From: WS-7 sp036505295
GTDB lineage: Bacteria > Eisenbacteria > RBG-16-71-46 > SZUA-252
Length of the DNA: 64,000 nucleotides
Assembly: GCA_036505295.1 (NCBI GenBank)
Contig: DASXTQ010000041.1
Location: 13,847 to 77,846, forward strand
Direction of reading: 5' to 3'
The stretch's first letter is position 1; every line of letters begins with the position of its first letter. Shown here piece by piece: positions 35,694-44,825 of this stretch. The position numbers and the translations under genes are program-made. The notes beneath the pieces were generated by a model that worked only from the letters and a program-made list of their open reading frames with translations, was not told the DNA's origin and searched no databases.

Positions 35694-36718
35694 GGATGCT
35701 CCCGGGCCACGGAATCGACTTCCACGCGAACACTCACCCTCGCCCCTCTCACCATTTCGCGCCGCGCGAGCCAGAGCCCCGGCAGCATCGGGAGCCAGAG
35801 GGAGAATCCCCGGAGAAGAAGGGTGGCAGCCACGGACACCTCCAAGGGCACACCGAGCAGCCGCAGACCCGCAACCGATCCCGCTTCGAACGGCCCGACA
35901 CCGCCCGGCAGGAGGGTCACGGTCGCCACAACGGAGGCGAGCACGAAACTCGCGAAGACCACGGTCGCCGGCGCGTTGACGCCCAGGCCGAGCAGCATCG
36001 CTCGGAGCGTCGCGGCGTCCAGAAGAATGATCGCGAACTGGAGTGCGGCGGCGCTCAAGAGCAGCTTCCGGTCATGCAGGGTCGAAGGAGGCGCGGCTTC
36101 GATGGCCTCGAGAACAGGCGTCAGGCCGGGGAAGCGTCGGATCCAGTGCGGGACTCCACGTGCGCCTCCGCGCGTCAGCCAGAGAAGCGTTACCGGAATG
36201 GACGCGGTCAGGAGTGAGACGATCGTAATGGCGGACAACACGGCGGGGTTCAGGTGGCTGTGCAGCCAGAAGATCGCCAGGCAGAGCGCCACGGCCATCG
36301 CGTACGCCAAGTAGAAACCGAGCAGTCCCACGACAACGGCCGCGGTCGATAGACCTACCGGCACGCCCCGGCGCTCGAGCGCCCGGATGATCAGCACGGT
36401 CCCGGCGATCCCTCCGGTCGGTATGATCTGATCGATGAAAAGCTTCACGAGCCCGAGCGGCACGAGCGATCGAAGCCGCAGATGCGTTCCCGAGCGCCGC
36501 AACCCCAGCTTCAAAATGATGGCGGTGCAGAGATACGTCCCGATCTGAAGCACGCCTCCCACAAGGAGCCATATCGGCTCCGCGCGTTGCAGCATCTCGG
36601 CAAAGCGCTGCGATTCGCCGTAGCGGATCGCGACCGCAAGAAGCGCGGCGAGAAGAATGGCGCCCGGGAGCCAAGCAGCCCGGATCCACTTGGGAAACCG
36701 CACCGGAGGGGGATTCAT
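35690..36718 (-). CDS. Lysylphosphatidylglycerol synthase-type membrane protein (UPF0104)
   Basis: 342 residues with eight or so hydrophobic segments. The motifs LVKLFIDQIIPTGGIAGTVLII and TVTLLPGGVGPFEAGSVAGL match the membrane (flippase) domain of MprF-like proteins, without the soluble aminoacyl-transfer domain. Likely a lipid flippase or membrane-lipid protein. ATG start; TATCCT lies nine bases upstream on the minus strand. Forms a two-gene minus-strand operon with the ligase-like gene. Confidence 0.72.
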   Translation of the reverse strand: MNPPPVRFPKWIRAAWLPGAILLAALLAVAIRYGESQRFAEMLQRAEPIWLLVGGVLQIGTYLCTAIILKLGLRRSGTHLRLRSLVPLGLVKLFIDQIIPTGGIAGTVLIIRALERRGVPVGLSTAAVVVGLLGFYLAYAMAVALCLAIFWLHSHLNPAVLSAITIVSLLTASIPVTLLWLTRGGARGVPHWIRRFPGLTPVLEAIEAAPPSTLHDRKLLLSAAALQFAIILLDAATLRAMLLGLGVNAPATVVFASFVLASVVATVTLLPGGVGPFEAGSVAGLRLLGVPLEVSVAATLLLRGFSLWLPMLPGLWLARREMVRGARVSVRVEVDSVAREHP

Positions 36719-36896
36719 GAAGCGGGGAGGATACCATCAGCCGCGCCCGCGGGACCAAGGACCGATCGCCCGGGCCACAGAGCAAGGTAGCCGACTCCGC
36801 CAGGGTGCATTACCATCCAATTTGGCTCCAGGGCCGTGGGAAGGAGATTTATGTCTCGGCCGGCCGCGCAGCGGGCGGTCCGCAAGGGAGGTCGTT

Positions 36897-37580
36897 ATGC
36901 GAAGCAGATGGGTTGATCTAGCTCTCCGGGGAACCCTCGCTGCCGTGATGGTGGCGGGTGTCCATGGATGCTCCTCCATGAGCAAAGAGCAGAAGGGAGC
37001 GATCATCGGGGCCGCGGCCGGCGGAGCCGCGGGCGCCGTGATTGGAAATCAGACCGGGTCGACGGCCAGGGGCGCCATCATCGGTGCCGCCGTCGGAGGG
37101 GTGGCCGGAGCGATCATCGGCCATCGGATGGACAAGCAGGCGAGGGAGCTCGAGCAGAACATTCCTGGAGCGACCGTCCAGCGGGTAGGCGAGGGCATTG
37201 CGGTGACGTTCGCATCCGGGCTCCTGTTCGATTTCAATTCCGATGTCGTCCGGCGTACCGCTCGCGGCAATCTGGACGAGCTTGCGCAAAGCCTTGACAA
37301 GTACCCGGACACCGACCTCCTGATCGTCGGTCACACCGATGCCATCGGGACGGACTCCTACAACCAGGATCTCTCCGAGCGCCGCGCCGAGGCAGCGGCC
37401 CGGTACCTGGAATCGAGGGGGGTCAGAACCCGGATCGATACGCGCGGACGGGGGGAACGCGAGGCGATCGCGACCAACGATACGGACGCCGGCCGGCAGC
37501 AGAATCGTCGTGTCGAGGTAGCGATTTACGCGAGCGCGCAGCTCCGGGAGCAGGCGAAACGCCAAGCGGCATCGCGCTGA
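36897..37580 (+). CDS. OmpA-family outer-membrane lipoprotein with glycine zipper
   Basis: 227 residues. Signal peptide with a lipobox-like end, VAGVHGC, followed by glycine-zipper repeats (GAIIGAAAGGAAGAVIG, GAIIGAAVGGVAGAIIG) at about 35-75. Residues about 105-220 form an OmpA C-terminal peptidoglycan-binding domain (LLIVGHTDAIGTDSYN, LSERRAEAAARYL, NRRVEVAI). ATG 36897 follows AAGGGAGGT; the frame continues upstream without a good start. Likely anchors the outer membrane to peptidoglycan. Confidence 0.88.
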   Translation: MRSRWVDLALRGTLAAVMVAGVHGCSSMSKEQKGAIIGAAAGGAAGAVIGNQTGSTARGAIIGAAVGGVAGAIIGHRMDKQARELEQNIPGATVQRVGEGIAVTFASGLLFDFNSDVVRRTARGNLDELAQSLDKYPDTDLLIVGHTDAIGTDSYNQDLSERRAEAAARYLESRGVRTRIDTRGRGEREAIATNDTDAGRQQNRRVEVAIYASAQLREQAKRQAASR

Positions 37581-37581
37581 G

Positions 37582-38892
37582 GTGTCCATCCGGAATCGGA
37601 GCGCTCCGTCCGCCGAGGAGTTGGGCATTACCGCGGCACGTGCCGGCCGGGGGTTCAGGGACGGCTCCCTCACGCCCGAGCAGCTGACGGGGAATCTCCT
37701 CGAGCGGATCGAGCGCGAGAATCCACGGCTGAACGCCTTTTACGAGGTCTTCGCGGCCGAGGCGCGCGTGGCGGCCGCGGCCGCGACGCGGGAGCTGCGG
37801 GAGGGCCGGGACCGGGGCCCACTCCACGGCATCCCGGTCGCGATCAAGGATCTCTTCGACGTCGCGGGGCATGTCACGACGGCGGGCACACACCCTGGGT
37901 TCCATCCGCCCCCGGCGAATGCCGATTGCGACGTCGTGGCGAGGCTTCGCGCGTCCGGCGCGGTCCTGCTGGGGAAGACCGCCGTTCACGAATGGGCCCT
38001 CGGCGTCAGCACGCTGAACCCCCACTTCGGCCCGACGCGCAACCCGCACGATACGGAGCGAATCCCAGGAGGCTCCTCGGGCGGGTCGGGCGCGGCGCTT
38101 GCGGCGGGGCTCACAGTCTTGGCCCTTGGGACCGACACCGGTGGATCCATCCGGATCCCGGCGGCTCTCTGCGGCGTTGTGGGGCTCAAGCCCACGTACG
38201 GGCTCGTGAGCCTGCGCGGCGTCACCCCGCTTTCCCGCTCGCTCGATCACGCGGGCCCCATGGCGACTTCGGTCGAGGACGCGTTTCTGCTCCTCGAGGG
38301 GATTTCCGGTTTTCGCCGCGAAGCGATGCCGCGTCCGAGGATTCTCTTGCCCCGGAACTACTTCTTCGAGGACGTCGAGCCAGAGATCACCGACCTCGTG
38401 CGCGCGGCGGCGGCGCGGCTCGGCAAGACCGAGGCGGTCGAGGTTCCCGGCGTTGAGGCGGCCTGGAACGCCAACACGGTGATCCTCTTCAGCGACGCGG
38501 CGGCGCTTCATGAGGACCAGCTCAGGGAGCATCCTGAGTGGTTCGGCGAGAAGCTCGCGGAGCGAATGAGCGCCGGCTTCAAGCATCGCGGCGTGGACTA
38601 CGCGCGCGCCCGCGACGTGCAGCGCGATTGGACCGCGTGCCTCACTGCAATGCTTGGGGACGATGCGGTGCTCGCGGTGCCCACGACGCCCGTTCCCGCG
38701 ACGGTGATCGGGGATCGCGAGGGCACCGTGCTCGGGCGCTTGATGACGCGCCTCACAGCGCCGTTCAATCTCGCCGGCGCCCCGGTTCTGTCGGTGCCCG
38801 TCGGTAGCATCGGTGCATTGCCGGTCGGGATGCAGCTCGTCGCGGCCCCGGGACGGGAGTCGGTCCTCTGGGCGGTGGCGCAGGGGCTCTAG
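37582..38892 (+). CDS. Amidase-signature family protein
   Basis: 436 residues. The Ser-Ser-Lys catalytic triad is visible with normal spacing: K89 (AIKDLFD), S165 in GGSSGGSG and S189 in DTGGSIRIPA. It resembles GatA and general amidases. No gatB or gatC is adjacent, so it is more likely a stand-alone amide hydrolase; a GatA role cannot be excluded. GTG start is one base after the OmpA stop. It converges on the transporter gene. Confidence 0.85.
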   Translation: MSIRNRSAPSAEELGITAARAGRGFRDGSLTPEQLTGNLLERIERENPRLNAFYEVFAAEARVAAAAATRELREGRDRGPLHGIPVAIKDLFDVAGHVTTAGTHPGFHPPPANADCDVVARLRASGAVLLGKTAVHEWALGVSTLNPHFGPTRNPHDTERIPGGSSGGSGAALAAGLTVLALGTDTGGSIRIPAALCGVVGLKPTYGLVSLRGVTPLSRSLDHAGPMATSVEDAFLLLEGISGFRREAMPRPRILLPRNYFFEDVEPEITDLVRAAAARLGKTEAVEVPGVEAAWNANTVILFSDAAALHEDQLREHPEWFGEKLAERMSAGFKHRGVDYARARDVQRDWTACLTAMLGDDAVLAVPTTPVPATVIGDREGTVLGRLMTRLTAPFNLAGAPVLSVPVGSIGALPVGMQLVAAPGRESVLWAVAQGL

Positions 38893-38907
38893 GCCGGCTG
38901 ACCGGCC
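38892..38907. terminator. Hairpin between convergent amidase and transporter genes
   Basis: GGCCGG (38892-38897) and CCGGCC (38902-38907) form a perfect 6-bp stem with a CTGA loop, in the 19-base gap between two convergent genes. No U-tract on either side. It could serve as a weak terminator in both directions. Confidence 0.35.
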
Positions 38908-38911
38908 GCCG

Positions 38912-41122
38912 TTAGGGCTTGTCCTTCCGGCCCAGCTCATCCAGTTGGATCACGATCGACGCGCTCGACTGGAGGAGCCGTGCCAGGGCTTCCTCCGTTG
39001 GACGAACCGCAGGCGGTCTGCGTGGCCGCCGATCCTCGAGGTGAGGCCAGAGCGGTTTCCGGATTTCGGGCGGTAACGCGCCTTCCAGGTACTCCAGCGC
39101 GGTGCCGCGAAGGAATTCATCCCTTACATGAAGCGCGCGGAACGCGATCCGGAGCGGTTGTCGCGGCAGCACGAGGGCAAGCAGCGTGAAGACATGCTCG
39201 AGGCTCTTGCTCGCGCGCTCGCGGATCGCGTCGTCCACGACGGGCGACCACGGCTCGTCGTCGAGCTGGTCCAGGAGGCGGCGCCCTTCCCAAACCCCCG
39301 CACCCGCTTCCACCTCCCATAGGATTGCATCGTAGACAGCCGCAGGGGCGACCTGGAGCGACGGATCGAGATCCGTGACGTGGTTCAAGCCTCGCCCGCA
39401 ACGGTAGCGCACCTCGAAGCGACGATCCCCGAGCCCATGGAGAAGCCCTTCGACCGCGCGCGGATCCTTGTAGGTGGCGAGGATGAGCGGAATCCTGCGC
39501 CGGACCGCGAACTCCTCTCGTGGGTCGAGCAGTCCGGCGACGAGCGGCTCGATCGCTGCCGGGCCGGCTCGCCTCAGGACTTCAATCGCATCGCGCGCCA
39601 CATCGTCCCATGCGAGAAGCAACATGACTTCGGGCACGAGCCCCGTCGTGACCGCCCCTTCCCGAAGGGAGCGCCGGACCCGCTCTGAATCGCGCGAACG
39701 AAGGTCCGCGATTCGCTCCGCGTGGGGTGTCTCGGGCCGTCCTCTCGCGGACGATGCTTCTCCTCGGCCCACGCCCGGCAGGAGTCGGCTTGCCTCCAGA
39801 GAGCCGAGGGTCTTCAACATGATGGACCGAGTGGTTGCGTCGCGAACTTCGGAGAGATCGAGCTCGACCGCGCGCGATCGAAGTCCGCGCTCCAGGGAGC
39901 GGACATATCCTCCGTGGAGGCGGACCGTGGCCACGACGGCCGCGACCGAAACCGTGAGCGCCAGCGACATGAGGATGACGGGTGCGTGGAACATGGATAG
40001 AGCCAGGACGGCTTGGGCAATTCCCGCGGCGATCAGATCGCCGACCCTCGCCGCGCCAACGTCGGCGAGCGGCTTTACGGCGCGCTTCTCCCGGGCGGAC
40101 ACCGGTGTGAACAGCACCTCGTACGCGCTGCGGAAAAGCGAATTGGATAGGACCGTGTCGGCTCCTCGCGCCAGCGCGGCGCTTGCAAGTCCGGGTGCGA
40201 CGAGCGCGCCGGCTGAGGCAAGGGTGACCCCAGAAGGGAGCAACGCGACAGTCCGGGCAGGTCCCAGCTTCTCGAGCGTGAACCGGCTCGCGGTCACCTG
40301 GACCACCAGCGTGAGGAGCGAGAGCACTGCGTAAAAAACCGCGAAGAAGCGGAGGAGCTGGCCTTCGTGGCCCAAAGCGGAGACGGCGCGGCTCTTGAGC
40401 ACGAGATCCAAGAACCCCTCGCTGATGGTAATGAGAACGACGAGCGTCACCAACCCGCGCAGGTATGGCGATCCGGCCAGCGCCTTGAGACCAGAACGCA
40501 TGCTTTTCCCGGGATCGTCGGCGCGCCCAAGGGACGGGCGCCGCACCGCGCCCCCACCCAGAGGTACGCGCGCGACAGCCGCGGCGGAAACGAAATGGAA
40601 GGCGGCGAGGATGGGAAGCATGGCCGTCACCGGCAGCGTCTGCCCCACGCGCGCCGCAATCAATCCGCCGAGGGCGCCCCCCAGCGTCCCCCACGCGGAG
40701 ATTGGTCCCAGCTCCCGCTTCGCCGTACGGGGATCGAAGCGCTCGTTGAGTAGAGACCAAAATCCGGAAATAAGGAGCCCTCCCAAGCAGCCACAGTGGA
40801 GATAGACGAGCACGGCGGCCACCCGGGGGAACCAGAGAGAGACCGCCCACTCAACGAGGAGCAGCAGGGCGCTCGCCGCGAACGCGCTCGGGATGACCCG
40901 CGCGGGCCCCCATGCCGTGAGCGCCCGCGCAGACAGGAACGCAAACCCGATCGCGAGCACGGAGGTCGCCATGACCATCGCAGGGAGCGCCCCGATGCCG
41001 AAGCTGGAAAGGAAGAGGGCGTCCCGGGTCGCTTTGGACCCGACCTGGAAGGCAATGGTGGCCGCCGCCGTTACCGTGGCGGCAAGGATGGCGGAACGAG
41101 TCTCGTTGGAACCCGGGCTCAC
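38912..41122 (-). CDS. NTP/NDP-exchange-like transporter with C-terminal HEAT-like region
   Basis: About 736 residues from GTG 41122; a TTG at 41161 would add 13 residues. The first 430 residues hold about 12 hydrophobic segments with MFS/ADP-ATP-translocase-like signatures (KATRDALFLSSFG, LVLKSRAVSALG, ADTVLSNSLFRSAYEVLF). The rest is soluble and helical, with HEAT-like repeats (GPAAIEPLVAGLLDPREEFAVRRR, RAVEGLLHGLGDRRFEVRYR). The substrate is unknown. The GTG is favoured because TATAGT lies six bases before it. Confidence 0.72.
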   Translation of the reverse strand: MSPGSNETRSAILAATVTAAATIAFQVGSKATRDALFLSSFGIGALPAMVMATSVLAIGFAFLSARALTAWGPARVIPSAFAASALLLLVEWAVSLWFPRVAAVLVYLHCGCLGGLLISGFWSLLNERFDPRTAKRELGPISAWGTLGGALGGLIAARVGQTLPVTAMLPILAAFHFVSAAAVARVPLGGGAVRRPSLGRADDPGKSMRSGLKALAGSPYLRGLVTLVVLITISEGFLDLVLKSRAVSALGHEGQLLRFFAVFYAVLSLLTLVVQVTASRFTLEKLGPARTVALLPSGVTLASAGALVAPGLASAALARGADTVLSNSLFRSAYEVLFTPVSAREKRAVKPLADVGAARVGDLIAAGIAQAVLALSMFHAPVILMSLALTVSVAAVVATVRLHGGYVRSLERGLRSRAVELDLSEVRDATTRSIMLKTLGSLEASRLLPGVGRGEASSARGRPETPHAERIADLRSRDSERVRRSLREGAVTTGLVPEVMLLLAWDDVARDAIEVLRRAGPAAIEPLVAGLLDPREEFAVRRRIPLILATYKDPRAVEGLLHGLGDRRFEVRYRCGRGLNHVTDLDPSLQVAPAAVYDAILWEVEAGAGVWEGRRLLDQLDDEPWSPVVDDAIRERASKSLEHVFTLLALVLPRQPLRIAFRALHVRDEFLRGTALEYLEGALPPEIRKPLWPHLEDRRPRRPPAVRPTEEALARLLQSSASIVIQLDELGRKDKP

Positions 41123-41128
41123 GGAGGC

Positions 41129-41134
41129 ACTATA
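41129..41134 (-). promoter_or_regulatory. -10 box of the transporter gene, probably leaderless
   Basis: TATAGT on the minus strand, six bases before the GTG at 41122. No good -35 box is seen. It lies in the divergent gap between this gene and the kinase gene. Confidence 0.4.
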
Positions 41135-41205
41135 ACGCTTGATGGACGTTGCCCTGTTCAAGCATTAGAGTGACGCGAGGCCACCCGCAGTGGCTGGACC
41201 CCCCA

Positions 41206-43587
41206 ATGGACGACCTTCTCGAACAAACCATTTCTCACTACCGCATCGTGAGCCTGCTCGGCGCCGGCGGAATGGGCATGGTCTATCGCGCGCACGACTC
41301 GCGCTTGGGCCGCGATGTGGCCCTGAAGATTCTCCCGTGCGACATGATGGCGGACGAGAACGCTCGCGCCAGGCTCATCGGTGAGGCGCGCACAGCGTCC
41401 TCGCTCAACCATCCCCATATCGCTCACGTCTACGACGTGGGCGAGGATCGTGGGCACATGTTCTTCGCGATGGAGCTCGTCGAGGGCAAGCCGCTCCGAG
41501 AGGTGATCCAGCGCGGTGGGCTCCCCCTCGCGACCGTGTGCCAGTACGGCGCGCACATCGCGAGCGCGCTCGCCTTCGCGCACGAACAGGGCGTCGTCCA
41601 CCGGGACTTGAAGAGCGCCAACGTCATGGTCACACCCGAGAGGCGAGTGAAGGTGCTCGACTTCGGGCTCGCCAAGCGTCTCAAGGATGCCCGGGAGGAC
41701 GACACGAGAGACCCGGGCCTCACCGCTTCCGGCATGATTCTCGGGACGCCGAACTACCTTCCACCGGAGGTTCTGCTCGGGGGGAGCGCCGATGCCCGGA
41801 GCGACATCTGGGCGCTCGGAGTGATGCTCTACGAGATGGCCTCGGGAAGGCTCCCCTTCGACGGTGCCTCGATGGCGGAGCTTGCCGGTGCGATTGTGAA
41901 CGAGAGCCCGAATCCCCTGAGCGCGCGCGTGCCCACCGGACTGCAGATGCTGATCGCTCGATGCCTGTCCAAGGATCCGGGCTCGAGGTACCGTTCGGCC
42001 AGCGAGATCGAAGCCGCGCTGGAGGCGCTCGATCCCTCCGTGGTCCGGCGGCCCTCCGGAAGGGGATCCCGGCGCGTCTGGGTCATGGCCGCCGGCGCGG
42101 TCGCGGTGGCCCTGGCCGTAACGCTCCCGCTGCACACCGGCGACATCCGGAAGCGGATCGGCGGTGCCATCGGTGGGGCCGTGGCGGACCGGCCCCGGAT
42201 CGGATCGCTGGCGGTGCTCCCGTTGGCCAACCTCTCCGGAGACCCCACGCAGGAGTACTTCGCGGACGGGATGACCGAGGAGCTGATCACGAATCTGGCG
42301 CCCATCCGCTCGCTCAAGGTGATCTCGCGGACCTCGGTCATGCCGTTCAAGCATTCGACAAAATCCCTGAAGGAGATCGCGGCCGCGCTGGACGTCGACG
42401 GGATCGTCGAGGGCTCGGTGCTGCGAGCCGGCGACAGGGTGAGGATCACGGCACAGCTCATCGAGGCCGCAAAGGATCGTCATCTCTGGGCCAAGAGCTA
42501 CGAGCGGGAGGTGAAGGACGTACTCGGATTGCAGAGCGAGGTAGCCCGGGACATCGCGAGTGAGATCCAGCTTCGGCTTTCGCCGCAAGAAGCGGCCCGC
42601 ATGACGCAGCGAAGGACCGTCAACCCCGAGGCCTACGAGCTATACCTCCGGGGGCGGTATGAGTGGAGCAAGGTCAACCCTGCCGCCGTCCAGAAGGGGA
42701 TCGAGTACTACCAGAAGGCGCTCGCGCTCGACCCGGGCGATGCCCGCTACAGCAGCGGTCTCGCCGACGCATACCTGCTTCAGACTCAAGTCCTTGGTAC
42801 GCTGCCTCAGAAGGAGGGAATGGCCAAGGTCAAGGAGTACGCGCGGCGTGCGCTCGCGGCCGATGATTCCTCCGCCGAGGCGCACACTTCGATCGCGGTC
42901 GCGCTCTTTTTCGGCGATTGGGATTTCGCCGGGGCAGAGCGGAACGTCCGACAGGCAATCCAGCTCAATACCGGCTATCCGACAGCCCACCTTGTCTATT
43001 CAGTCATTCTCACCGCCACCGGCCGGGTGAACGAGGCGATCGAGCAGGATCGCCTGGCGATGGACCTCGATCCACTATCGCTCATCGTAAACTGGCACGC
43101 TGCAGCGACGCTCTTCTACGCACGGCGCTACGAAGATGCGATCGCGCAGTGCAAGCGGGCGAGCGAGCTGGATCCCAGCTCGCATTTGCCACCGGGCTCG
43201 TTGGCGCATATTTACGAGCAAATCGGCAACTACAAAGACGTATTGGACGTCCTCGACAAGCTCCCTCCCGAGATGACGGGAGGCAATGCGGTCGCTTCCA
43301 AACTGAAGCAGGCATACGCCACGGCCGGATCGATCGGGTACTGGCGCGCGATGCTCGAGATCGAGTCGGGGCCGGGTGGATCGAAGTTCAAAGACCGGAT
43401 ACGGCTCGCGGTGGTCTACACGAAGCTCGGCGAACGCGAAAAAGCCCTCGCCGCGCTGGAGCACGCTTTCGCCGTCCACGCGGGCGACATGGTGTTTATC
43501 AACATCGAGCCCTGCTTCGACCCGCTCCGTAGGGAGCCCCGGTTCCAATCGCTTGTCCGGCGCGTCGGCCTCACGCCGGGTGCTTAG
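41206..43587 (+). CDS. Transmembrane Ser/Thr protein kinase with FlgO-like and TPR domains
   Basis: 793 residues. A Hanks-type kinase spans about 12-270: Gly loop GAGGMGMVYRA, K41 (VALKIL), H132-R133-D134 (HRDLKSANV), D152-F-G and GTPNYLPPE, all expected catalytic residues present. A membrane span follows at about 291-310, then a TolB/FlgO-like segment (AVLPLANLSGDPTQEYFADGM). TPR units fill about 450-790. It would sense outside or periplasmic signals through the C-terminal part and phosphorylate cytoplasmic targets. ATG 41206 is preferred over upstream starts, which add unconserved residues. Confidence 0.85.
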   Translation: MDDLLEQTISHYRIVSLLGAGGMGMVYRAHDSRLGRDVALKILPCDMMADENARARLIGEARTASSLNHPHIAHVYDVGEDRGHMFFAMELVEGKPLREVIQRGGLPLATVCQYGAHIASALAFAHEQGVVHRDLKSANVMVTPERRVKVLDFGLAKRLKDAREDDTRDPGLTASGMILGTPNYLPPEVLLGGSADARSDIWALGVMLYEMASGRLPFDGASMAELAGAIVNESPNPLSARVPTGLQMLIARCLSKDPGSRYRSASEIEAALEALDPSVVRRPSGRGSRRVWVMAAGAVAVALAVTLPLHTGDIRKRIGGAIGGAVADRPRIGSLAVLPLANLSGDPTQEYFADGMTEELITNLAPIRSLKVISRTSVMPFKHSTKSLKEIAAALDVDGIVEGSVLRAGDRVRITAQLIEAAKDRHLWAKSYEREVKDVLGLQSEVARDIASEIQLRLSPQEAARMTQRRTVNPEAYELYLRGRYEWSKVNPAAVQKGIEYYQKALALDPGDARYSSGLADAYLLQTQVLGTLPQKEGMAKVKEYARRALAADDSSAEAHTSIAVALFFGDWDFAGAERNVRQAIQLNTGYPTAHLVYSVILTATGRVNEAIEQDRLAMDLDPLSLIVNWHAAATLFYARRYEDAIAQCKRASELDPSSHLPPGSLAHIYEQIGNYKDVLDVLDKLPPEMTGGNAVASKLKQAYATAGSIGYWRAMLEIESGPGGSKFKDRIRLAVVYTKLGEREKALAALEHAFAVHAGDMVFINIEPCFDPLRREPRFQSLVRRVGLTPGA

Positions 43588-43638
43588 GGGCGCCTTCAGA
43601 CGGAACCAACCGGACGGCCAAGGTGTCTAACTAACTGG

Positions 43639-44046
43639 ATGAAGACCCTGCCTGCAAGCCAGACTCGTAAGGCCGTATCCTGGATTGCCGTGGGAACGAT
43701 GCTGTTCGGCGTCTGGCTGGCGCCGGCGTGCGCCTTCATCTGCGCGAACATGGCGCCCGAGGCGCCAGGCGTCGGCGCGAGCCAATGCCACGCAGACCAC
43801 GGGACCGGTCATTGCGCCTCCCCGAAATCGAGCGACTCCCGGACGCCTTTTTGCGCTCACTTGCAGAACGGAGTGCAACCCAACGCCCAGCCCGAGATCG
43901 CTTCGCCGTTTCCGGCCGTGTTTCATGCGCTCGCCGGTGCAGAGCACGTCTCCCCGCAGGCGGCCGGCAAGTATCGGCCGTGGCTGCCGACGATGGCCCT
44001 CGGTCCACCCATACCACCCCCTCTTTTCACGGTTCTTCGCTCCTAG
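43639..44046 (+). CDS. Small secreted cysteine-rich protein, unknown
   Basis: 135 residues. Predicted signal peptide (residues about 1-32, ending VWLAPACA). The mature part has the cluster CHADHGTGHC plus two more Cys, a pattern that could bind metal or form disulfides. It lies 50 bases after the kinase gene. No recognised family; only the reading frame, the signal peptide and the composition support it. No clear ribosome-binding site. Confidence 0.5.
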   Translation: MKTLPASQTRKAVSWIAVGTMLFGVWLAPACAFICANMAPEAPGVGASQCHADHGTGHCASPKSSDSRTPFCAHLQNGVQPNAQPEIASPFPAVFHALAGAEHVSPQAAGKYRPWLPTMALGPPIPPPLFTVLRS

Positions 44047-44199
44047 ACCTACGTAGCTAGCCTCACGCGCCAGGGCTCGCTTTGGCGCGCCCTGGTGATT
44101 CACCCAAGACCACCCGACAAGAAGCGCTCCTCCGAATCCGTTCGGCACCGGCAAGAGCCGGGGTCGCGGATGGGAATGTGCGCATACAGGAGAAGGAAC

Positions 44200-44574
44200 A
44201 TGAGAAAGGGAATCATTGGATTCGTCATGGCCGCTGCGGTCGTGCTGGCAATCTCTGCCCAGGCCGGCCAGCCTTCGAAGCACCCCGCGACGACGGTCAC
44301 CGGAGAGGTCGTGGACACCGGCTGCTATCTGGGTCACCTGAGCAAAGGCGCCAGTCACGCCAGCTGCGCGACCATGTGCATCAACCAAGGAATGCCCATG
44401 GGGGTGCTCACACACAAAGGAGTGCTGTACCTCGTCACGATGAACCACGACAATCCGGACGCGTACAACAAGCTCAAGGGCATGGCCGGAAAGAACGTCG
44501 CGGTCACCGGACATGTCTATAGTCGGTCCGGCATGACGGGAATCGAGATCGATAGCTTCAAGCCGGCAGCGTAG
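44200..44574 (+). CDS. Small secreted protein with paired cysteines (OB-like), unknown function
   Basis: 124 residues from ATG 44200, which follows AGGAGAAGGAAC. Signal peptide ends at AISAQAG. The mature part has VTGEVVDTGCYLGH, then SCATMCINQGMPMG and VAVTGHVYSRSGM, a small beta-barrel-like domain with three Cys that could hold a metal or redox site. Similar small periplasmic proteins occur in many bacteria. Function not known. It follows another small Cys protein, possibly in one transcript. Confidence 0.65.
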   Translation: MRKGIIGFVMAAAVVLAISAQAGQPSKHPATTVTGEVVDTGCYLGHLSKGASHASCATMCINQGMPMGVLTHKGVLYLVTMNHDNPDAYNKLKGMAGKNVAVTGHVYSRSGMTGIEIDSFKPAA

Positions 44575-44596
44575 GCAACCGGAGTTGACGCACGGG

Positions 44597-44624
44597 TGCG
44601 TGGGGTGCTTCCCAGCCCCACGCA
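44597..44624 (+). terminator. Hairpin after the small secreted protein genes
   Basis: TGCGTGGGG (44597-44605) and CCCCACGCA (44616-44624) form a 9-bp stem with a 10-base loop, 22 bases past the stop, followed by the mildly U-rich TCTTCTC. The remaining 200 bases up to the antiporter gene show no gene or motif. Confidence 0.55.
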
Positions 44625-44825
44625 TCTTCTCGCTCATGAGGTCGCGCTGACGTATCTTCGTCGCTTCACATGGCCTTCCCAGCGACTCCCTAAACGAGTT
44701 GCCCGGGAAGCCGAAGTTCCATTTGCGCAGGAATCAGGCTGGGCTCGAGAAGGTTTATCGCGTGGCGGTGGAGGCCCTCCGGCCAGCGGACGGCGCGCGA
44801 TAACCTCCGGACCGATCACCTTTCA

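Noticed and set aside
44625..44825. Small gene in the gap before the antiporter
   Set aside because: The short frames there have no start signal, no motif and unusual composition.
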